The notes: generated by a model not told the origin, from the sequence alone. DNA of 64,000 bases from Cyanophora paradoxa (GCA_004431415.1 QPMI01000626.1:186001-250000); one strand, 5' to 3'; positions 23,476 through 34,801 are shown, counted from the first letter of the stretch. Translations and numbers: made by a program.

Positions 23476-23621
23476 GGCTTTCGATTCTTTCGATCATTGC
23501 ATTGCATTTCGCTTCATAACTCCAGATATCTTTCTTCGCTTGATAAATATATAGAAAGCGAAGAAAGATATCTGGAGTTATGAAGCGAAATGCAATGCAA
23601 TGATCGAAAGAATCGAAAGCC
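23476..23621. repeat. Perfect 66-bp inverted repeat (hairpin) just after a stop codon
   Basis: The left arm 23,476-23,541 is an exact reverse complement of the right arm 23,556-23,621, with a 14-base AT-rich loop. The first base of the arm is one base after the TAG of the preceding gene, so the hairpin would be at the start of the 3' UTR. It could be a small inverted-repeat transposon, a miRNA-type precursor or an mRNA 3'-end structure. Confidence 0.9.
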
Positions 23622-24170
23622 TAGTACATTTCAATTTCACTTCCGTCTGTCTCTTGATCTCTAATTTACTCGTACGCGTCATGACATCGATGGCATGATA
23701 TCATTTTCAGTGTAATGATGGATTATCATCGCGCTATATCACGGCGTGCGCACGTTGTAGTCAGACTGAATCGCCAGAGCACAATATTTCGAACTTCTCC
23801 ATTAGATTTCCACTTCCTTTCGATTTAATTTCTTCTTGCGTGCGATTGCGCCTTACAATCATCGAATTTGTGTCTGGAACAAGATAGATTCAATTAATCG
23901 CGAGAAACCACATGCTTTGAACCACATGCTTTGAAAACACATGCCGCAGTGCCGTGGCCGCAGGTCAGGCCGGGCTGCAGCTGTCTGCCTCCGCCGCGGG
24001 CCGGACCGGTCGGCGGCAAGTTTGAATGAAAGCGGGCTGGGTTCCAGTCCCGGCTCCTGCCTCCGGGTCTTCCTCCTCGCTTCTCCGGATCGCTGCGACC
24101 GGTACCGGTACCGGTACCGGTCAACGTTCGATTCGGGTCGACGTCGGCCCGCCGCGCTCGCCCCCCCGCC
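23622..24170. other. AT-richer host stretch without an assignable gene
   Basis: No gene is visible. A short GGTACC-type tandem (CCGGTACCGGTACCGGTACC) lies at about 24,100-24,120. Confidence 0.4.
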
Positions 24171-24179
24171 GGCGCCCAG

Positions 24180-24470
24180 CGGCCTAGAGGACGCCGTCCT
24201 CGTCCTCCTCCAGGTCCCACCGCTCCAGCGCGCGATCGCCCTCGCGATCGCCCGCCGCCCCCTGCCCGACGGCGAGCGCGCTGGAGCGAGATTTTAAGGT
24301 GAAAGGGCAGGGGAGAGCACTAGGCGTGCCCGCAGAGGCGGGCGGTGTCACTACTGGGGCCCCCCCCAGTTCCAATGGTTCGGAATCATGAAGTTTGCTG
24401 GCAAAACTGTGACTATTGTAAATCGGAACAACGAAGTTCCCAACTTCGTTCGCACTATGCACAGCTCTCG
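24180..24470. repeat. Dispersed repeat, copy 1 (inverted relative to copy 2)
   Basis: The blocks CTCCAGCGCGCGATCGCC, GAGAGCACTAGGCGTGCCCG, CAGAGGCGGGCGGTGTC and CCCCCCCAGTTCCAATGGTT recur, reverse-complemented, at 29,440-29,640. The copies have diverged; copy 2 carries an extra insert beside the GGTGTC block. No protein domain is recognisable. Confidence 0.75.
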
Positions 24471-25029
24471 TACGATCATGTAGTACCGACAGCGTCAGTT
24501 GCAACGAGAGCAATCCAGAGCTGTCCACAGAGAACAAGGCGCGGCCGGGGCGCGGCACAGGGCACCCGGGGAGCACTATCAGTGCGCTAGGGCAGCTAAG
24601 TAGGGGTCATAGCTACGACTGGCATCGCAGGCGCGGCTCCGGAGCTCGGTTGCAGTCGCCGAGTCGACCAGCGCCGGCGGCCTCCTGAGCGCTTTCGAAC
24701 GCTAGCTATGGCTGTGTGTTCGTGTTTGATGCGTGCGCGGCCCGCGCCGGGCTTCTCGATAGAGGTGCCGACCGCGCGCCTTGTAGGAAGCGCGCACGCG
24801 GGCCGCGTCAGTGCCAACGCCTTGCTCGGAAGGCCTTTGTGCTATAGAGACCGCGTTTGCACAGCTAGAGCCCGCGGTTCCCGGTGTGCCGTGGCTCGTT
24901 GGGGTACTGCGTGCTGGCAAGTGGTGCTAGTACCCCCAAGCGGCGAAGCGCTGACAAGCGGAGCCGGCTGAAGAAAGTGCGCTAAATCGGGCCTTACTGG
25001 TCAGATCGGACGGCGGCGCAACTCGTCTT
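24471..25029. other. Host stretch without an assignable gene
   Basis: GC-rich sequence between a dispersed repeat and the minisatellite. Reading frames here have no recognisable motif or splice pattern. Confidence 0.3.
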
Positions 25030-26232
25030 GCCGTACGGGGCGGGGGCTCGGGGGGCGGCGGCGGCGCGGCTCACCGCACGGCGCCGGGGCTCGGCGGGCG
25101 GCGGCGCGGCTCACCGCACGGGCGGAAGCTCGACGGGCGGCGGCGCAGCTCGACGGGCGGGGCGGCGGCGCGGTGGGCGACGGCGCGGCTCCCCGGCGGG
25201 GCGGAGACTCGTCGGGCGGCGGCGCAGCTCGACGGGCGGGGCGGGACGCGGCGGACGGCGGTGCGGCTCGCCGGGCGGGCGGCGGCGCGGCGGGCGGCGG
25301 CGCGGCTCGCCGGGCGAGGCGGAGGCTCGGCGGGCGGCGGCGCGGCTCGCTGGGCGGGGCGGAGGCGCGGCAGGCGGCGGCGCGACTCGCCGGGCGGGGC
25401 GGAGACTCGGCGGACGGCGGCGCGGCACGCCGGGCGGGGCGGCGGCGCGGCGGGCGGCGGCGCAGCTCGCCGGGCGGGCGGCGGCGCGGCGGGCGACGGC
25501 GCGGCTCGCCGGGCGGGCGGACACTCGTCGGGCGGCGGCGCAGCTCGACGGGCGGGGCGGGGACGCGGCGGGCGGCGGCGCGGCTCTCCGGGCGGGGCGG
25601 GGCGCGTCGGGCGGCGGCGCGGCTCGCCGGGCGGGGCGGAGACTCGTCGGGCGGCGGCGCGGCTCGACGGGCGGGGCGGGGGCGCGGCGGACGGCGGCGC
25701 GGCACGCCGCACGGGGCGGGGGCGAGTCGGGCGGCGGCGCGGCTCGCCGGGCGGGCGGAGACTCGGCGGGCGGCGGCGCGGCACGCCGGGCGGGGCGGGG
25801 CGCGGCGGGCGGCGGCGCAGCTCGCCGGGCGGGGCGGCGGCGCGGCGGGCGACGGCGCGGCTCGCCGGGCGGGCGGACACTTGTCGGGCGGCGGCGCAGC
25901 TCGACGGGCGGGGCGGGGGCGCGGCGGACGGCGGCGCGGCACGCCGCACGGGGCGGGGGCGAGTCGGGCGGCGGCGCGGCTCGCCGGGCGGGGCGGAGAC
26001 TCGGCGGGCGGCGGCGCGGCACGCCGGGCGGGGCGGCGGCGCGGCGGATGGCGGCGCGGCACGCCGGGCGGGGCGGCGGCGCGGCGGCGGCAGCGCGGCT
26101 CGCCGGGCGGGGCGGCGGCGCGGCGGGCGGCTTTGCGGACGGCGGCGCGGGTCGCAGGGCGGTGCGGCGGCACGGCGGGCAACAGCTCCGCGGCGGGGCT
26201 CGCCGCACGGGGCGGGGGCTCTGCGGCTTCAA
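25030..26232. repeat. GC-rich minisatellite array of about 40-bp units
   Basis: About 1.2 kb is built from units of roughly 39-42 bases around GGCGGCGGCGCGGCTCGCCG, GGCGGGGCGGAGACTCG and variants. Unit lengths vary slightly and variant units recur in higher-order blocks; for example the stretch near 25,675-25,750 closely matches 25,905-25,985. Reading frames stay open for 300-460 codons on both strands because the repeat lacks stop trinucleotides. I do not call them genes. Confidence 0.9.
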
Positions 26233-27793
26233 GGCTAGTTATCACGTCAAAATATGTTGCTTTGACGTACTGCTTCATGGCCTGGCTGCGCGAGAGTGCA
26301 CCTTGTGGCACTGCAGATCTAGAACAGAATCAGATGCACCCCTTCCCCCTTCGTGCCCGAATCCTAGAGCCTCGGAGCAAGCCGCCGAAGAAGATTCACG
26401 CTCAAATAACTAAGTTTATTGAAAAGGAGACGTTTATAATTATACCTTTTAATCATATGAAATGTGCTGGGCGACATAGTGCGGCACTATCACTTTTAAT
26501 TTTAGTTGGCAAGCCGAAAGTACGACTCCAACTTCTCGTGATGACAGTGACTCATGATCAGTGATCATGATCGAGATTGAACGTGCCGCATGATCGCGCA
26601 AGATGAAAATCGGACAGCATGATGAACATCCATTATACTTTCATTTTCCTCAGTGAGTTCAGCGAGAATGCGGCCAGGTGGCTTGTTCTAACATCGAGCC
26701 CTTCGAGAGCCCGTGCTGTGGCGTGTGCGCAGGGCCTGGGCTCGATCCTAGACAGCGAAACAATCAATTTTCAAAGGTTATACAAGATCCTGCCACTAGG
26801 CAGAGCGGCGCGCGCCCTGCACTGTCCACTAGCATGAGATTCTCCAGGTGGGGTCCGTGACAGACTCGGATCAAATCGAGCGCCCGAAGGCCACGACGAG
26901 GCAGGCGTATATCAATGCACCGTATTAGCACTTATATGAAGAACAGAGCAAAATGCTGCGATACGGGCGCAAGCGCACTGGCACACGGCAGCGCGTCGTG
27001 GAATCTGTTTGGTGGGGTCATGATCAGTTCAAAGGCGCGTGGCCGAGCGAGCGACGCGCGACAGTAGCGCAAACTCCTGCAGTGCGTGCAATCTGCGTGT
27101 GTGGTCAGTGCAGTCTCGCACGCCCGCCCCGGCGGACGGTGGGCCGGGCTCTCAACGCGGCGGGTGTCCGATTGACGTCCGGCGGCGGGCTGCTGTCTGG
27201 AAGCACAGTCGGCCGTCGGCTAGCTGTAGGCCAGGCTAACGGTTGCTGCTGGGCCCAGGGTAGACCCGGCTGGTCCGGGGTATACGTAGATCCTCGCAAA
27301 CGGCCAGCAGCTTCAAACAGCGGCCCAACCTGCACCTAACTCGCGCTCGAGCAGCGTCTAGGGACCTCTAGCGAGCTGCAGTGCCTTTCTCTCGCGCAGG
27401 GAAGCCGCGGCAGTCGGCTGCAGCCGGGTTTTGAACAGACCAGGTCCGACGGCCCGTCCCCGGCCGGCTGCCGAGCGCTCATGTGCTCGTTGCTTCCCAG
27501 AGCGCTCCTAGAAGCGGGCGGCTTCCTCGCCGAGCGCCGAGCGGCATTTTCCGCGGTCTCGCAAGGTTCGACCGGCAACCGCCGCGTAAATCTTGCCTCG
27601 GGAGGCGCCGCGGTCGTTTTGTGTGCTCGTTGCGCTGAACATGTTGCGCAGGAGCGGTCGGTGGACGTGCGCTCGTCTGTTCCGTTGAGTCCATCCGGCC
27701 GCTCGCTTGAGTGAGCGCTCCAGCCCTGCGGTCTCCGCTCGCTTGAGTGAGCGTCATGGTCTCAGCGCTCGAAGAGTGATCTTCGTTGCGCAG
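26233..27793. other. Host stretch without an assignable gene
   Basis: AT-richer sequence to about 27,000, then ordinary GC-rich host sequence up to the small plus-strand gene. I see no motif-bearing frame. Confidence 0.3.
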
Positions 27794-27796
27794 GAC

Positions 27797-29117
27797 ATGG
27801 GCGACAAGCGCGAGGCGGCGGCCGTGGTTCCGGAGGCGACAGCCGCGCCGGTGTTCAAGGAGCTCGAGGTACTGCCCCCGCCTATTGCTCAACGAATCTG
27901 ACGTGCAGTTTTAGCCCGCGCGGAAGCGCCGCAGGAGGAGGCAGCCCGCAGGCTGCGGTCCGACGGCCCAGACTTTGACCCTTGCTGCACCCGACTTCCT
28001 CTGTTGCGAAACAGTGCGGTCCTCACCTTAACGCTTTCCCTCAATCTATATCTGACTTCCGCACAGGAACCTGTGGGCTACTTGAAAGTCGCTCACATCT
28101 TGCCCTTCCTCAAGGAGGGGCTCAAGGTGCGGCTCTTCGTCGCCAAGATCGACGTCTACGTCGTCGACGAGGGGTTCTTCTTCGTCGGCATCGGCATTGT
28201 AGTGCCCAAGGTACGGGCCAAGATGAACCTCCCCCCCTCCCCCTCCCCCCCCCCCCCCCCCCTCTCGCCCCATGTCGCCCCCGCAGTACACCCTCCTAGC
28301 TGTATCTAGATGCCCTACCCCGCCCCGCCTCCACTCCGCCCCCTCCCGGACCCCGGTGGGGGTACGCCTTCGCCGGCGTCTTCGGACAAGGTACCCCCCG
28401 GTAGCTGGGGTCCCTTGGTCCGACGGCGCTGGTGAGGGCGTACCCCCCTCGCGCGGGCCCCGATCGGGCACTAGCTCTAGATGCCTCTACTTACCCGCCC
28501 CTCCGGGCCCTCGGTGGGGGTACGCCTTCGCCGGCGTCTTCGGACAAGGTACCCCCCGGTAGCTGGGGTCCCTTGGTCTGAAGGCGCTGGTGAGGGCGTA
28601 CCCCCCTCGCGCGGGCCCCGATCGGGCACTAGCTCTAGATGCCTCTACTTACCCGCCCCCTCCGGGCCCTCGGTGGGGGTACGCCTTCGCCGGCGTCTTC
28701 GGACAAGGTACCCCCCGGTAGCTGGGGTCCCTTGGTCTGAAGGCGCTGGTGAGGGCGTACCCCCCTCGCGCGGGCCGCGTCGGGGCGCTAGCTTCATAGC
28801 TAAATGCCGTACCCCTCTTCAGTTGGGCCACATACTGACTCCATTTCAGTTGGGCGAAGCTGAGGAGCCCTCGGACGTCGTCAAGTTGGTTGTGCTGGCC
28901 GAAGGCAAAGCTGACGAGGACGTGCTGGGCAGAAAGGTAGCTCTGTCACTCCCCTCAAGGTTTATTCAGTTCATTCACGTCTAGCGTGCAGATCCCCGAG
29001 GATATCACGGAGTTTCCTGGCAACAAAGAGCTCACTACGTTCAGTGGGCTGGAAGGCCGAGTGGTCTTCTGGCCCAAGGCCCTCCTTTCCCTCCTCCGCA
29101 GTGCTAGCGCTAGATAG
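27797..29117 (+). CDS. Unidentified small protein, four exons seen
   Basis: Four phase-0 exons join cleanly. Exon 27,797-27,868 reads MGDKREAAAVVPEATAAPVF and on to KELE, with a GTACTG donor. Exon 28,067-28,210 contains YLKVAHILPFLKEGLKVRLF and FVGIGIVVPK, with GCACAG before it and GTACGG after it. Exon 28,850-28,936 contains EPSDVVKLVVLAEGKADEDV, with a TTTCAG acceptor and GTAGCT donor. Exon 28,992-29,117 contains IPEDITEFPGNKELTTFSGL and ends in TAG. The joined protein is about 142 residues and has the look of a compact beta-rich protein, but I do not recognise it. More exons could lie in the repeat-filled third intron. The first exon may be preceded by another because CAG directly precedes it. 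Confidence 0.6.
28355..28800. repeat. Three tandem 158-159-bp repeats inside an intron
   Basis: The block GGTACGCCTTCGCCGGCGTC starts at 28,361, 28,519 and 28,678, giving periods of 158 and 159 bp. Each unit carries two GTACCCCCC donor-like sites. The array lies wholly inside the intron between exons 28,067-28,210 and 28,850-28,936. Confidence 0.9.
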
Positions 29118-29264
29118 TGCGCCGCTGCCGGCGGCGCTGTGTTGCAATTGCAGTATTCATGCATGGCAACCGTCGCAGCTGCTGGGCAGGGTGCACGGGA
29201 CGGGGCGCGGGCGCCCGGCTGCGCGAGCCTGCTATTTATAGCTTCTCTGGGAACTCTTCTCTTT

Positions 29265-29640
29265 GTTGTCGGAACAATTGCTATTGCTATCTGAACACTT
29301 GCCATTGCTCTCGGGACTCCTGATTTGGGATCTCCATGGGCTACAAAACTTGCTGTGTATTTTGATCATTAGTTCCCAGAGTTACGAAGTTTCCAGTATG
29401 GAGAATTTGGGAAGTTCGTTGTTCCGAAACCGTAAGACTATCGGATTCCGAACCATTGGAACTGGGGGGGGCCCCCGTAGTGTGTCCTCCGTCCCGGAGG
29501 CTAGAGGGGACACCGCCCGCCTCTGCGGGCACGCCTAGTGCTCTCCACTGCCTTTTCACCTTCAAATCTCGCTCCAGCGCGCGATCGCCCTCGCCCGCCG
29601 CCCCCTGCCCGCCCCTCGACGGCGAGCGCGCCGCTTCTGC
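29265..29640. repeat. Dispersed repeat, copy 2 (inverted relative to copy 1)
   Basis: Reverse-complement relative of 24,180-24,470. It shares the AACCATTGGAACTGGGGGGG, GGCGGTGTC/GACACCGCC, GCGGGCACGCCTAGTGCTCT and GGCGATCGCGCGCTGGAG blocks. Confidence 0.75.
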
Positions 29641-32400
29641 TAAGCCGTTTTTGAACCCGAACCATTTACGTCAACATTGAATTGAAGGCGCGCGCTCGGC
29701 AGATTCAGGTTTGAGCTCGAGTGCGAAATATTTGAGCAGGAAGTCGGAGTTTATTTGGCGCACCCGGGCCGCGGTGTAGCGTCGCCATGCCTCCTCCAGC
29801 GCGCGGCCCGCGGCCCGTCCGCCGGCCGCCGGCGCCCGCGCCCGCCGGACCGCCAGGGAGACCCGGGGCTGCGAGAAAAGCTTAAGAAAGCGAGAACGTT
29901 ATAATAATTGTGACTGATGCCTGCTTCTCGCACTTCATTACATCATAGAAACTGAAGCTTCTCGCACTTAATGAGAATCATACAAGCTAAGGGAGCGCAC
30001 GAGGAGGGACGGGGAGGCGGCGACGGCGTCGACGAGGGCGGCGGCGCCGCGCAGGCCCCGCTCGAAAACGAGGCGCATCTGCTGGAGGATTATTCGAAGG
30101 ATCCCGGAAAGGATAGGATCCGGAACGCCAGGAACGCTACGAATGCTAGGAACGCTAGGAACTAGAAACTAGGGACGCTGGCGCTCGGACAGCGGCCAAA
30201 GGATGAGAATTTTCGAAAGGACATTAACATTGGAGAACCATGTATAAATATATAGAGCATTTGAATAATAAATTCAAGATAAGGTCGCAATTAGAAATCA
30301 TCATCGGGACCGGGCTGGGGCCAGGTGTCCGGCGCCGCCAGCAGAGGCTGAATTTCGCACCTTTGCTTCAGAATGGAGTGTCAGCGCATTCAGCATCTCC
30401 AGCACTTTGTCTGCGTAACGGAGGGGAAGCGGAAGAAATTCAAATCGATACAAATCGACGTAATATCAACGTGATCTTGATCGCACCCCCGGAGACGTTT
30501 GGCTGGGAGGGAAAGTAGAGCGCGAGGAACCGCAGCGTGGCCGCGTGTGCGCCCCCTGCGCATGCAGACGAATGCGCAGCTCATTTAGCGGCTCGCACAG
30601 CTCTTATAAGTAGCTAAACGAGCAATTGCAAGGTCAACGGCGATCCAGCGCAAGTCGTTTGCGCTTATGTTGCTCGTGTAGGCGCGGATCTGCCGCGAAA
30701 ATCAAATTAAAATTAAAAGCCACTCAGATCACTCGGCATCACCGAGAACCATAACTATTAGCTGACAACATCACAGATTAAAAGGAGAACGCCATGCAAG
30801 CTTAAGCACCAGAATCCGTCGGAGACCGGCGAAGGCGCCGGGCGGCCAGGCGGCCGGCAAGCGGCAGTCGTGGAGGGAGAGGCTTGGGCCCCCGCCCGCA
30901 GACTCCAGCTCGCGGTCGTCCCCGGCCGGCGCTGCGCACGCAAAGCCGAACCGAGAAATAAATATAAATTAATTCTTTACTATTACTTACAAGAGCGCCG
31001 AAAATAGAATAGAAGAGCTATCGCGGATTCAAGCGAACCCGTCAGCATCCGCCCGCAGACGGCCGACGGCCGCCATCCGGTGGCCTGCTCGCAAAGATTG
31101 AATTTAGAATTAGAAAAGGGAACACAGTCGCAGCACCGAATAATTAATTCTGCGGTCTGATGACGATGAAGTATTTATACGCGGAAACAAAATTTAATGA
31201 TAGAAACGGATTCGGACCCTAAAATTAAATGAGAGAAACGGTTTTATTATAAGCACAAATCAAAAGAAATTAAATGAGAGAAACGGACCCTCTCCAGGGC
31301 TCCCGAAGTCGGCAGCGCGGATGAGGAGGGAAGGAACTCGGATGCCCTGAATCGAAATAAAACGCCGCACGCGCGCTCAGGATCAGTGATCGATCGATAT
31401 CATGTGGATCGATCCGAAGCGGATCGAGCGAAACGGTATACGTACTAATGGGAAGCGCGGACCGCAGCGGCGAGGGGCTGCAGCGACGCGGATCCCGCCG
31501 CGCCGGCGTCGCGCAGCTCGACCCTCCGAACGAAGCGGAGCGACGGAACCCCCCGCACGAACTCCTGCGGCGAAATTAAAGGAGCGAAGTTACACATCTC
31601 TTCGCTCCTGAAAAACTGTTTCTGAAGATCTAGATATAGAATTCTAATCATCGTTTAGAAAGCGAGCGGACCGGGACCAGAGAGGGATCCATGCCGCGGC
31701 CGTAGATGACGATGCCCGAGTGGAGGGCCCGCAGCGCCCCGTGGATCCGCCTCTGTTCGAATTCGCGGTTCATGCATTCAGTGAGAGAGCCGAAAATAGA
31801 TTATATGCATCGTGGAGGTGGCCATAAATTAAAGAGCCATAAATTGTTTCGATAACATAGAGAGACCCAGGGGTTGAGAGCCAAAAAATGTTTCTGTTGA
31901 GAAAAGAGGCGTCGTATCGAGACTCAGGATCATAGATTCAGTAAACGTTACATGGAGCCATGGTCCGATCCGATACTCGGAGATCCGACGCTATGTGCAC
32001 CAAATACATGTACAAATGCTCGCGCATGAATTCGTGCATGAATTCGAAGTGCACGTACCTCGCTGTCTAAGGATTTGCGGAAAGCCCACAGAATCTGATG
32101 CGAGGAAAACCAGAAATTAAAAAAGTGTATTTATACATAAAAAGTGGTGAGGCGCGCCACGGCGCAGGCATATGCACTCCCACGGTGGGAGTCGCACTTT
32201 GACAGACAGAAGGTCGAGGCAACGCCGGCCGGGCGCGATTCGAATGCCGCCGCCGTCTGGGTTCGAGCTCCACTCGACGATCCGTAGATCCTGAAGCTGC
32301 GCGAGACTTAATAATGTGCTTACAATAATCAAGGATACAGCTTAAGCAGGAGCCTAATTCAAAGCTTGATTTCATCAATAAATTGGAACTGGATTTCATT
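29641..32400. other. Host stretch without an assignable gene
   Basis: Mixed AT-rich and GC-rich sequence. Small repeats are seen, such as GGAACGCTAGGAACTAG variants near 30,120-30,165. I see no frame with a recognisable domain or convincing splice pattern. Confidence 0.35.
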
Positions 32401-32429
32401 CTATTAAAGGTGCTGCACGCATTCAATGT

Positions 32430-33535
32430 TAACGAACCTGAGGGGCGTACTGTGCGAGGAGCAGACTCGGGGCCAGCTCCTCCCACAGCCAGTCGAACTT
32501 CCTTTCGCTGCGGCGAAACGACTCGCTCTAGATCTCGAATTCAAGGGAAGACAAGGCAGATCTAGATACGGAGAGCTGACCTGAGCTCGTCCGCGGGGTC
32601 GGGGCCGACCAGGCGGGGGAACGCGAGGTCGAGCCGGCGGAGGCAGGCGGGGACGATGCCCGCGAAAGAGGCGCCGCTCGTGTCGAACTTGAGCGGAGTC
32701 GTGAACCTGGGAGGCTCGAGCTCGAGATCGGGTTCGTTTCCCGCGCCGCCGCCGACGACGCCGATGGAGAGACCCCCGATCTCGAGTGTCCGAAGGCCCG
32801 CCGCGCCGGTTTCCTTGAATTCGAACCCCCAGTCCATTTCCTTGCAAGAGAGCGCGAGGACCAGCGACAGGTGCGTCAGCTCGCTATAGAAGGGGCGGGC
32901 GAGCAGGCGCCGTGCGTCCTCCATGCTCAGAGCGCGCTCCGGCAGCAGGCGGAGTGACCGGAGCGCTTCGTCGCGCAGCCGCGCGAGCCGCTGCCGGTTC
33001 GACTGCGAGTTGTTGGTCGGGAGCCGAATCTTCAGGCGGGGCGGAAGCGGTTCCAAGCCCGAGATTCGTAAGTCGCCGAACTTGGAGTACGTTGAAAGTC
33101 GCCAGCGGCCGAATTCGTAGAACGCTGGCCCCCGCTCGATCTTCTGGACGACAAAGGGGCGCTCGGACAGGTCTGCGAGCTCCCGCTCCAGTTCCCTCAC
33201 GCGTCGCCGCAGCACGTCGCGCGGATTTCCGCGCTTTATGCTCACAGCGACCCTGCGCGCGGATCGATATCGGACCGGAGCGGTCATCTGGAGAGTCGCG
33301 ATTGCAATTGCGAAATTTGATCTGCACGCGCGCGCGCGTACCGCAGGGTGACGTGTCGGGGCAGCGGGCGCTGCAGCGCGACGGATCTCCACCGCTTGTT
33401 GACGGCGCTGGCCCGCGCGCGGTCCTCCGCCGCGAGCGGCAAGAGGCAGAGCCGCAGGAGGTCATCAGGCAGGGGGATGTCAGAGACAGGCCTAGGCTGA
33501 CGCTCGGCTTCGGAATTAATATTCGGGGCTGCCAT
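32430..33535 (-). CDS. F-box protein, N-terminal exons
   Basis: The gene starts at ATG 33,533-33,535 (MAAPNINSEAERQPRPVSDI). The first exon carries an F-box: LPDDLLRLCLLPL, then RASAVNKRWRSVAL. F-boxes bind Skp1 in SCF ubiquitin ligases. A short intron follows (GTACGC donor near 33,340, CTCCAG acceptor near 33,288). The second exon, to about 32,577, contains RVRELERELADLSERPFVVQ and then leucine-rich substrate-recognition-like sequence such as LTHLSLVLALSCKE and GLRTLEIGGLSIGV. A third exon (about 32,525-32,437) contains RKFDWLWEELAPSLLLAQYA. The end is not reached with confidence. The PLV insertion begins 266 bases upstream of the start codon. Confidence 0.7.
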
Positions 33536-33800
33536 CGACGTCGACGGTGGTCGCGCGGCGAGAGCACAGCGCTGCAATGAGCTTGCAATTGATTGCCGGA
33601 TCGGGCTGCAGCTGACAGCGGCCGGGCCGAAATCGAAGCGGCGGTGGCTTGCGCGGATCTAGATCTGCGCATCCGGGGGCAAAGTGAGTCTCCCGTGCGC
33701 GTGCGGCGTACTTTGACTTCGATCATGCACGAACAAGCGCTCTAGATCTCCTTATCGTCGCTTAGAAATTTATGGTGCGCTGATGATGCAAATGACAGGA

Positions 33801-33806
33801 CCCGCG
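33801..33806. repeat. Left target-site duplication of the PLV (CCCGCG)
   Basis: CCCGCG here and at 58,361-58,366 are identical and directly abut the two terminal inverted repeats. Six bases is the usual target duplication of Polinton-type rve integrases. Confidence 0.85.
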
Positions 33807-34197
33807 GCTCGCGGGGTGGACACCCCCACCAATTCCCGCGACCATTTTCAATAAGCACATTTTCAGCATCACGAATCTCAGTCACAAAATCACAAATTCG
33901 CACTGAGCCACATTGTATTTTTCAAACATCTAACTCCTCCTTACTGAAACCAATCACAAAAACCTACATATAATCTTCTCTCTAATCCCTTACCATTTTC
34001 AGTAAGCCTTTATTCCGCCTTCCGATCTCTCAGTAAGGACAGTAAGACCCCTATTTTTACGAAATGTTCCCGATCGTTTCCAAACTGTTTTCAGTTACCC
34101 AAATTGAAAAATCAAGGTGACCCCCACCGATAGCGTAAATCAACATATGAAATGCGTTTATCCCCACTTAAAGATTTCCCGCTATATAGCTATAAAG

Positions 34198-34521
34198 ATG
34201 CCGAGCAATCAACTCCCACTACCCAAAAGTAAGCAATGCACTATCTGCAAAGTAGATAGACCTGCATCGTGTTTTGGTTTGCGTAAATTAAAAACTGGTA
34301 ATGTCGCATTGAATCCAAGATGCATCGAGTGCAACCGCGACTATCACCTTGACCTGTATCACAAAGTCTTAAAAACGCGTCCGAAAATCGAAGTACAATC
34401 GAAGATATGCCCGGATTGCAAGATTGAGAAGCCTGCAAGCGAGTATAATAAAAAGCAAAGTACGAAGGATGGTCTCTACTATAAATGCCGACAGTGTTAT
34501 AGTGAGACTCGGACGAGCTAA
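34198..34521 (+). CDS. Zinc-ribbon protein encoded in the left TIR
   Basis: About 107 residues from ATG 34,198, chosen because a TATATAG-type box lies just upstream at about 34,183. An in-frame GTG/ATG-type start at 34,117 would add 27 residues. It has two similar cysteine repeats: CTICKVDRPASCF, then CIEC, and CPDCKIEKPASEY, then CRQC. These CxxC pairs spaced about 25-30 residues form two zinc ribbons like those of HNH-nuclease neighbours and algal-virus DNA-binding proteins. No HNH catalytic histidines follow. An identical copy lies in the right TIR. A role in DNA binding at the element ends is inference. Confidence 0.75.
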   Translation: MPSNQLPLPKSKQCTICKVDRPASCFGLRKLKTGNVALNPRCIECNRDYHLDLYHKVLKTRPKIEVQSKICPDCKIEKPASEYNKKQSTKDGLYYKCRQCYSETRTS

Positions 34522-34556
34522 TTTATGATTTTAAAATGAGATTTATATTTTTTAAA

Positions 34557-34609
34557 GCAAGTTTGTGCATGAGCAAGCATGCCGAAAATGCCCACCTGCA
34601 CAAACTTGC
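34557..34609. terminator. Hairpin downstream of the left TIR gene
   Basis: Arms GCAAGTTTGTGCA (34,557-34,569) and TGCACAAACTTGC (34,597-34,609) are perfect complements around a 27-base loop, 36 bases after the zinc-ribbon stop codon. Direct repeats of GTACGATGATCGACGAAGTA type follow. It may be an mRNA 3'-end structure; the mirror copy is at 57,558-57,610. Confidence 0.5.
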
Positions 34610-34801
34610 GCACCCCATCGACAAAGTACGATGATCGACGAAGTACGACGATAGACCACGATTAATCGCAACTGGAACCACTCGCGCCCCGCCCACTATG
34701 CAAGATACATGCCTTTCTTATGCATGATCTATGAAAAATAACAATAAACCCAGTCGTCAGACAAGCTGCCTTGGCTGCGCCTCTCTCATTCTTCGAATTC
34801 T

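Larger units (their letters stand above)
33807..34712 (+). repeat. Left terminal inverted repeat, 906 bp
   Basis: Reverse complement of 57,455-58,360; paired coordinates sum to 92,167 at both edges, so there is no net length difference. It starts GCTCGCGGGGTGGACACCCC and includes a complete zinc-ribbon gene and a hairpin. The near-identity suggests a recent insertion or ongoing homogenisation. Confidence 0.95.

Noticed and set aside
25001-26564. Long Arg/Pro/Ala-rich proteins (up to about 460 residues)
   Set aside because: Produced by a stop-free minisatellite on both strands; no domain or start context.
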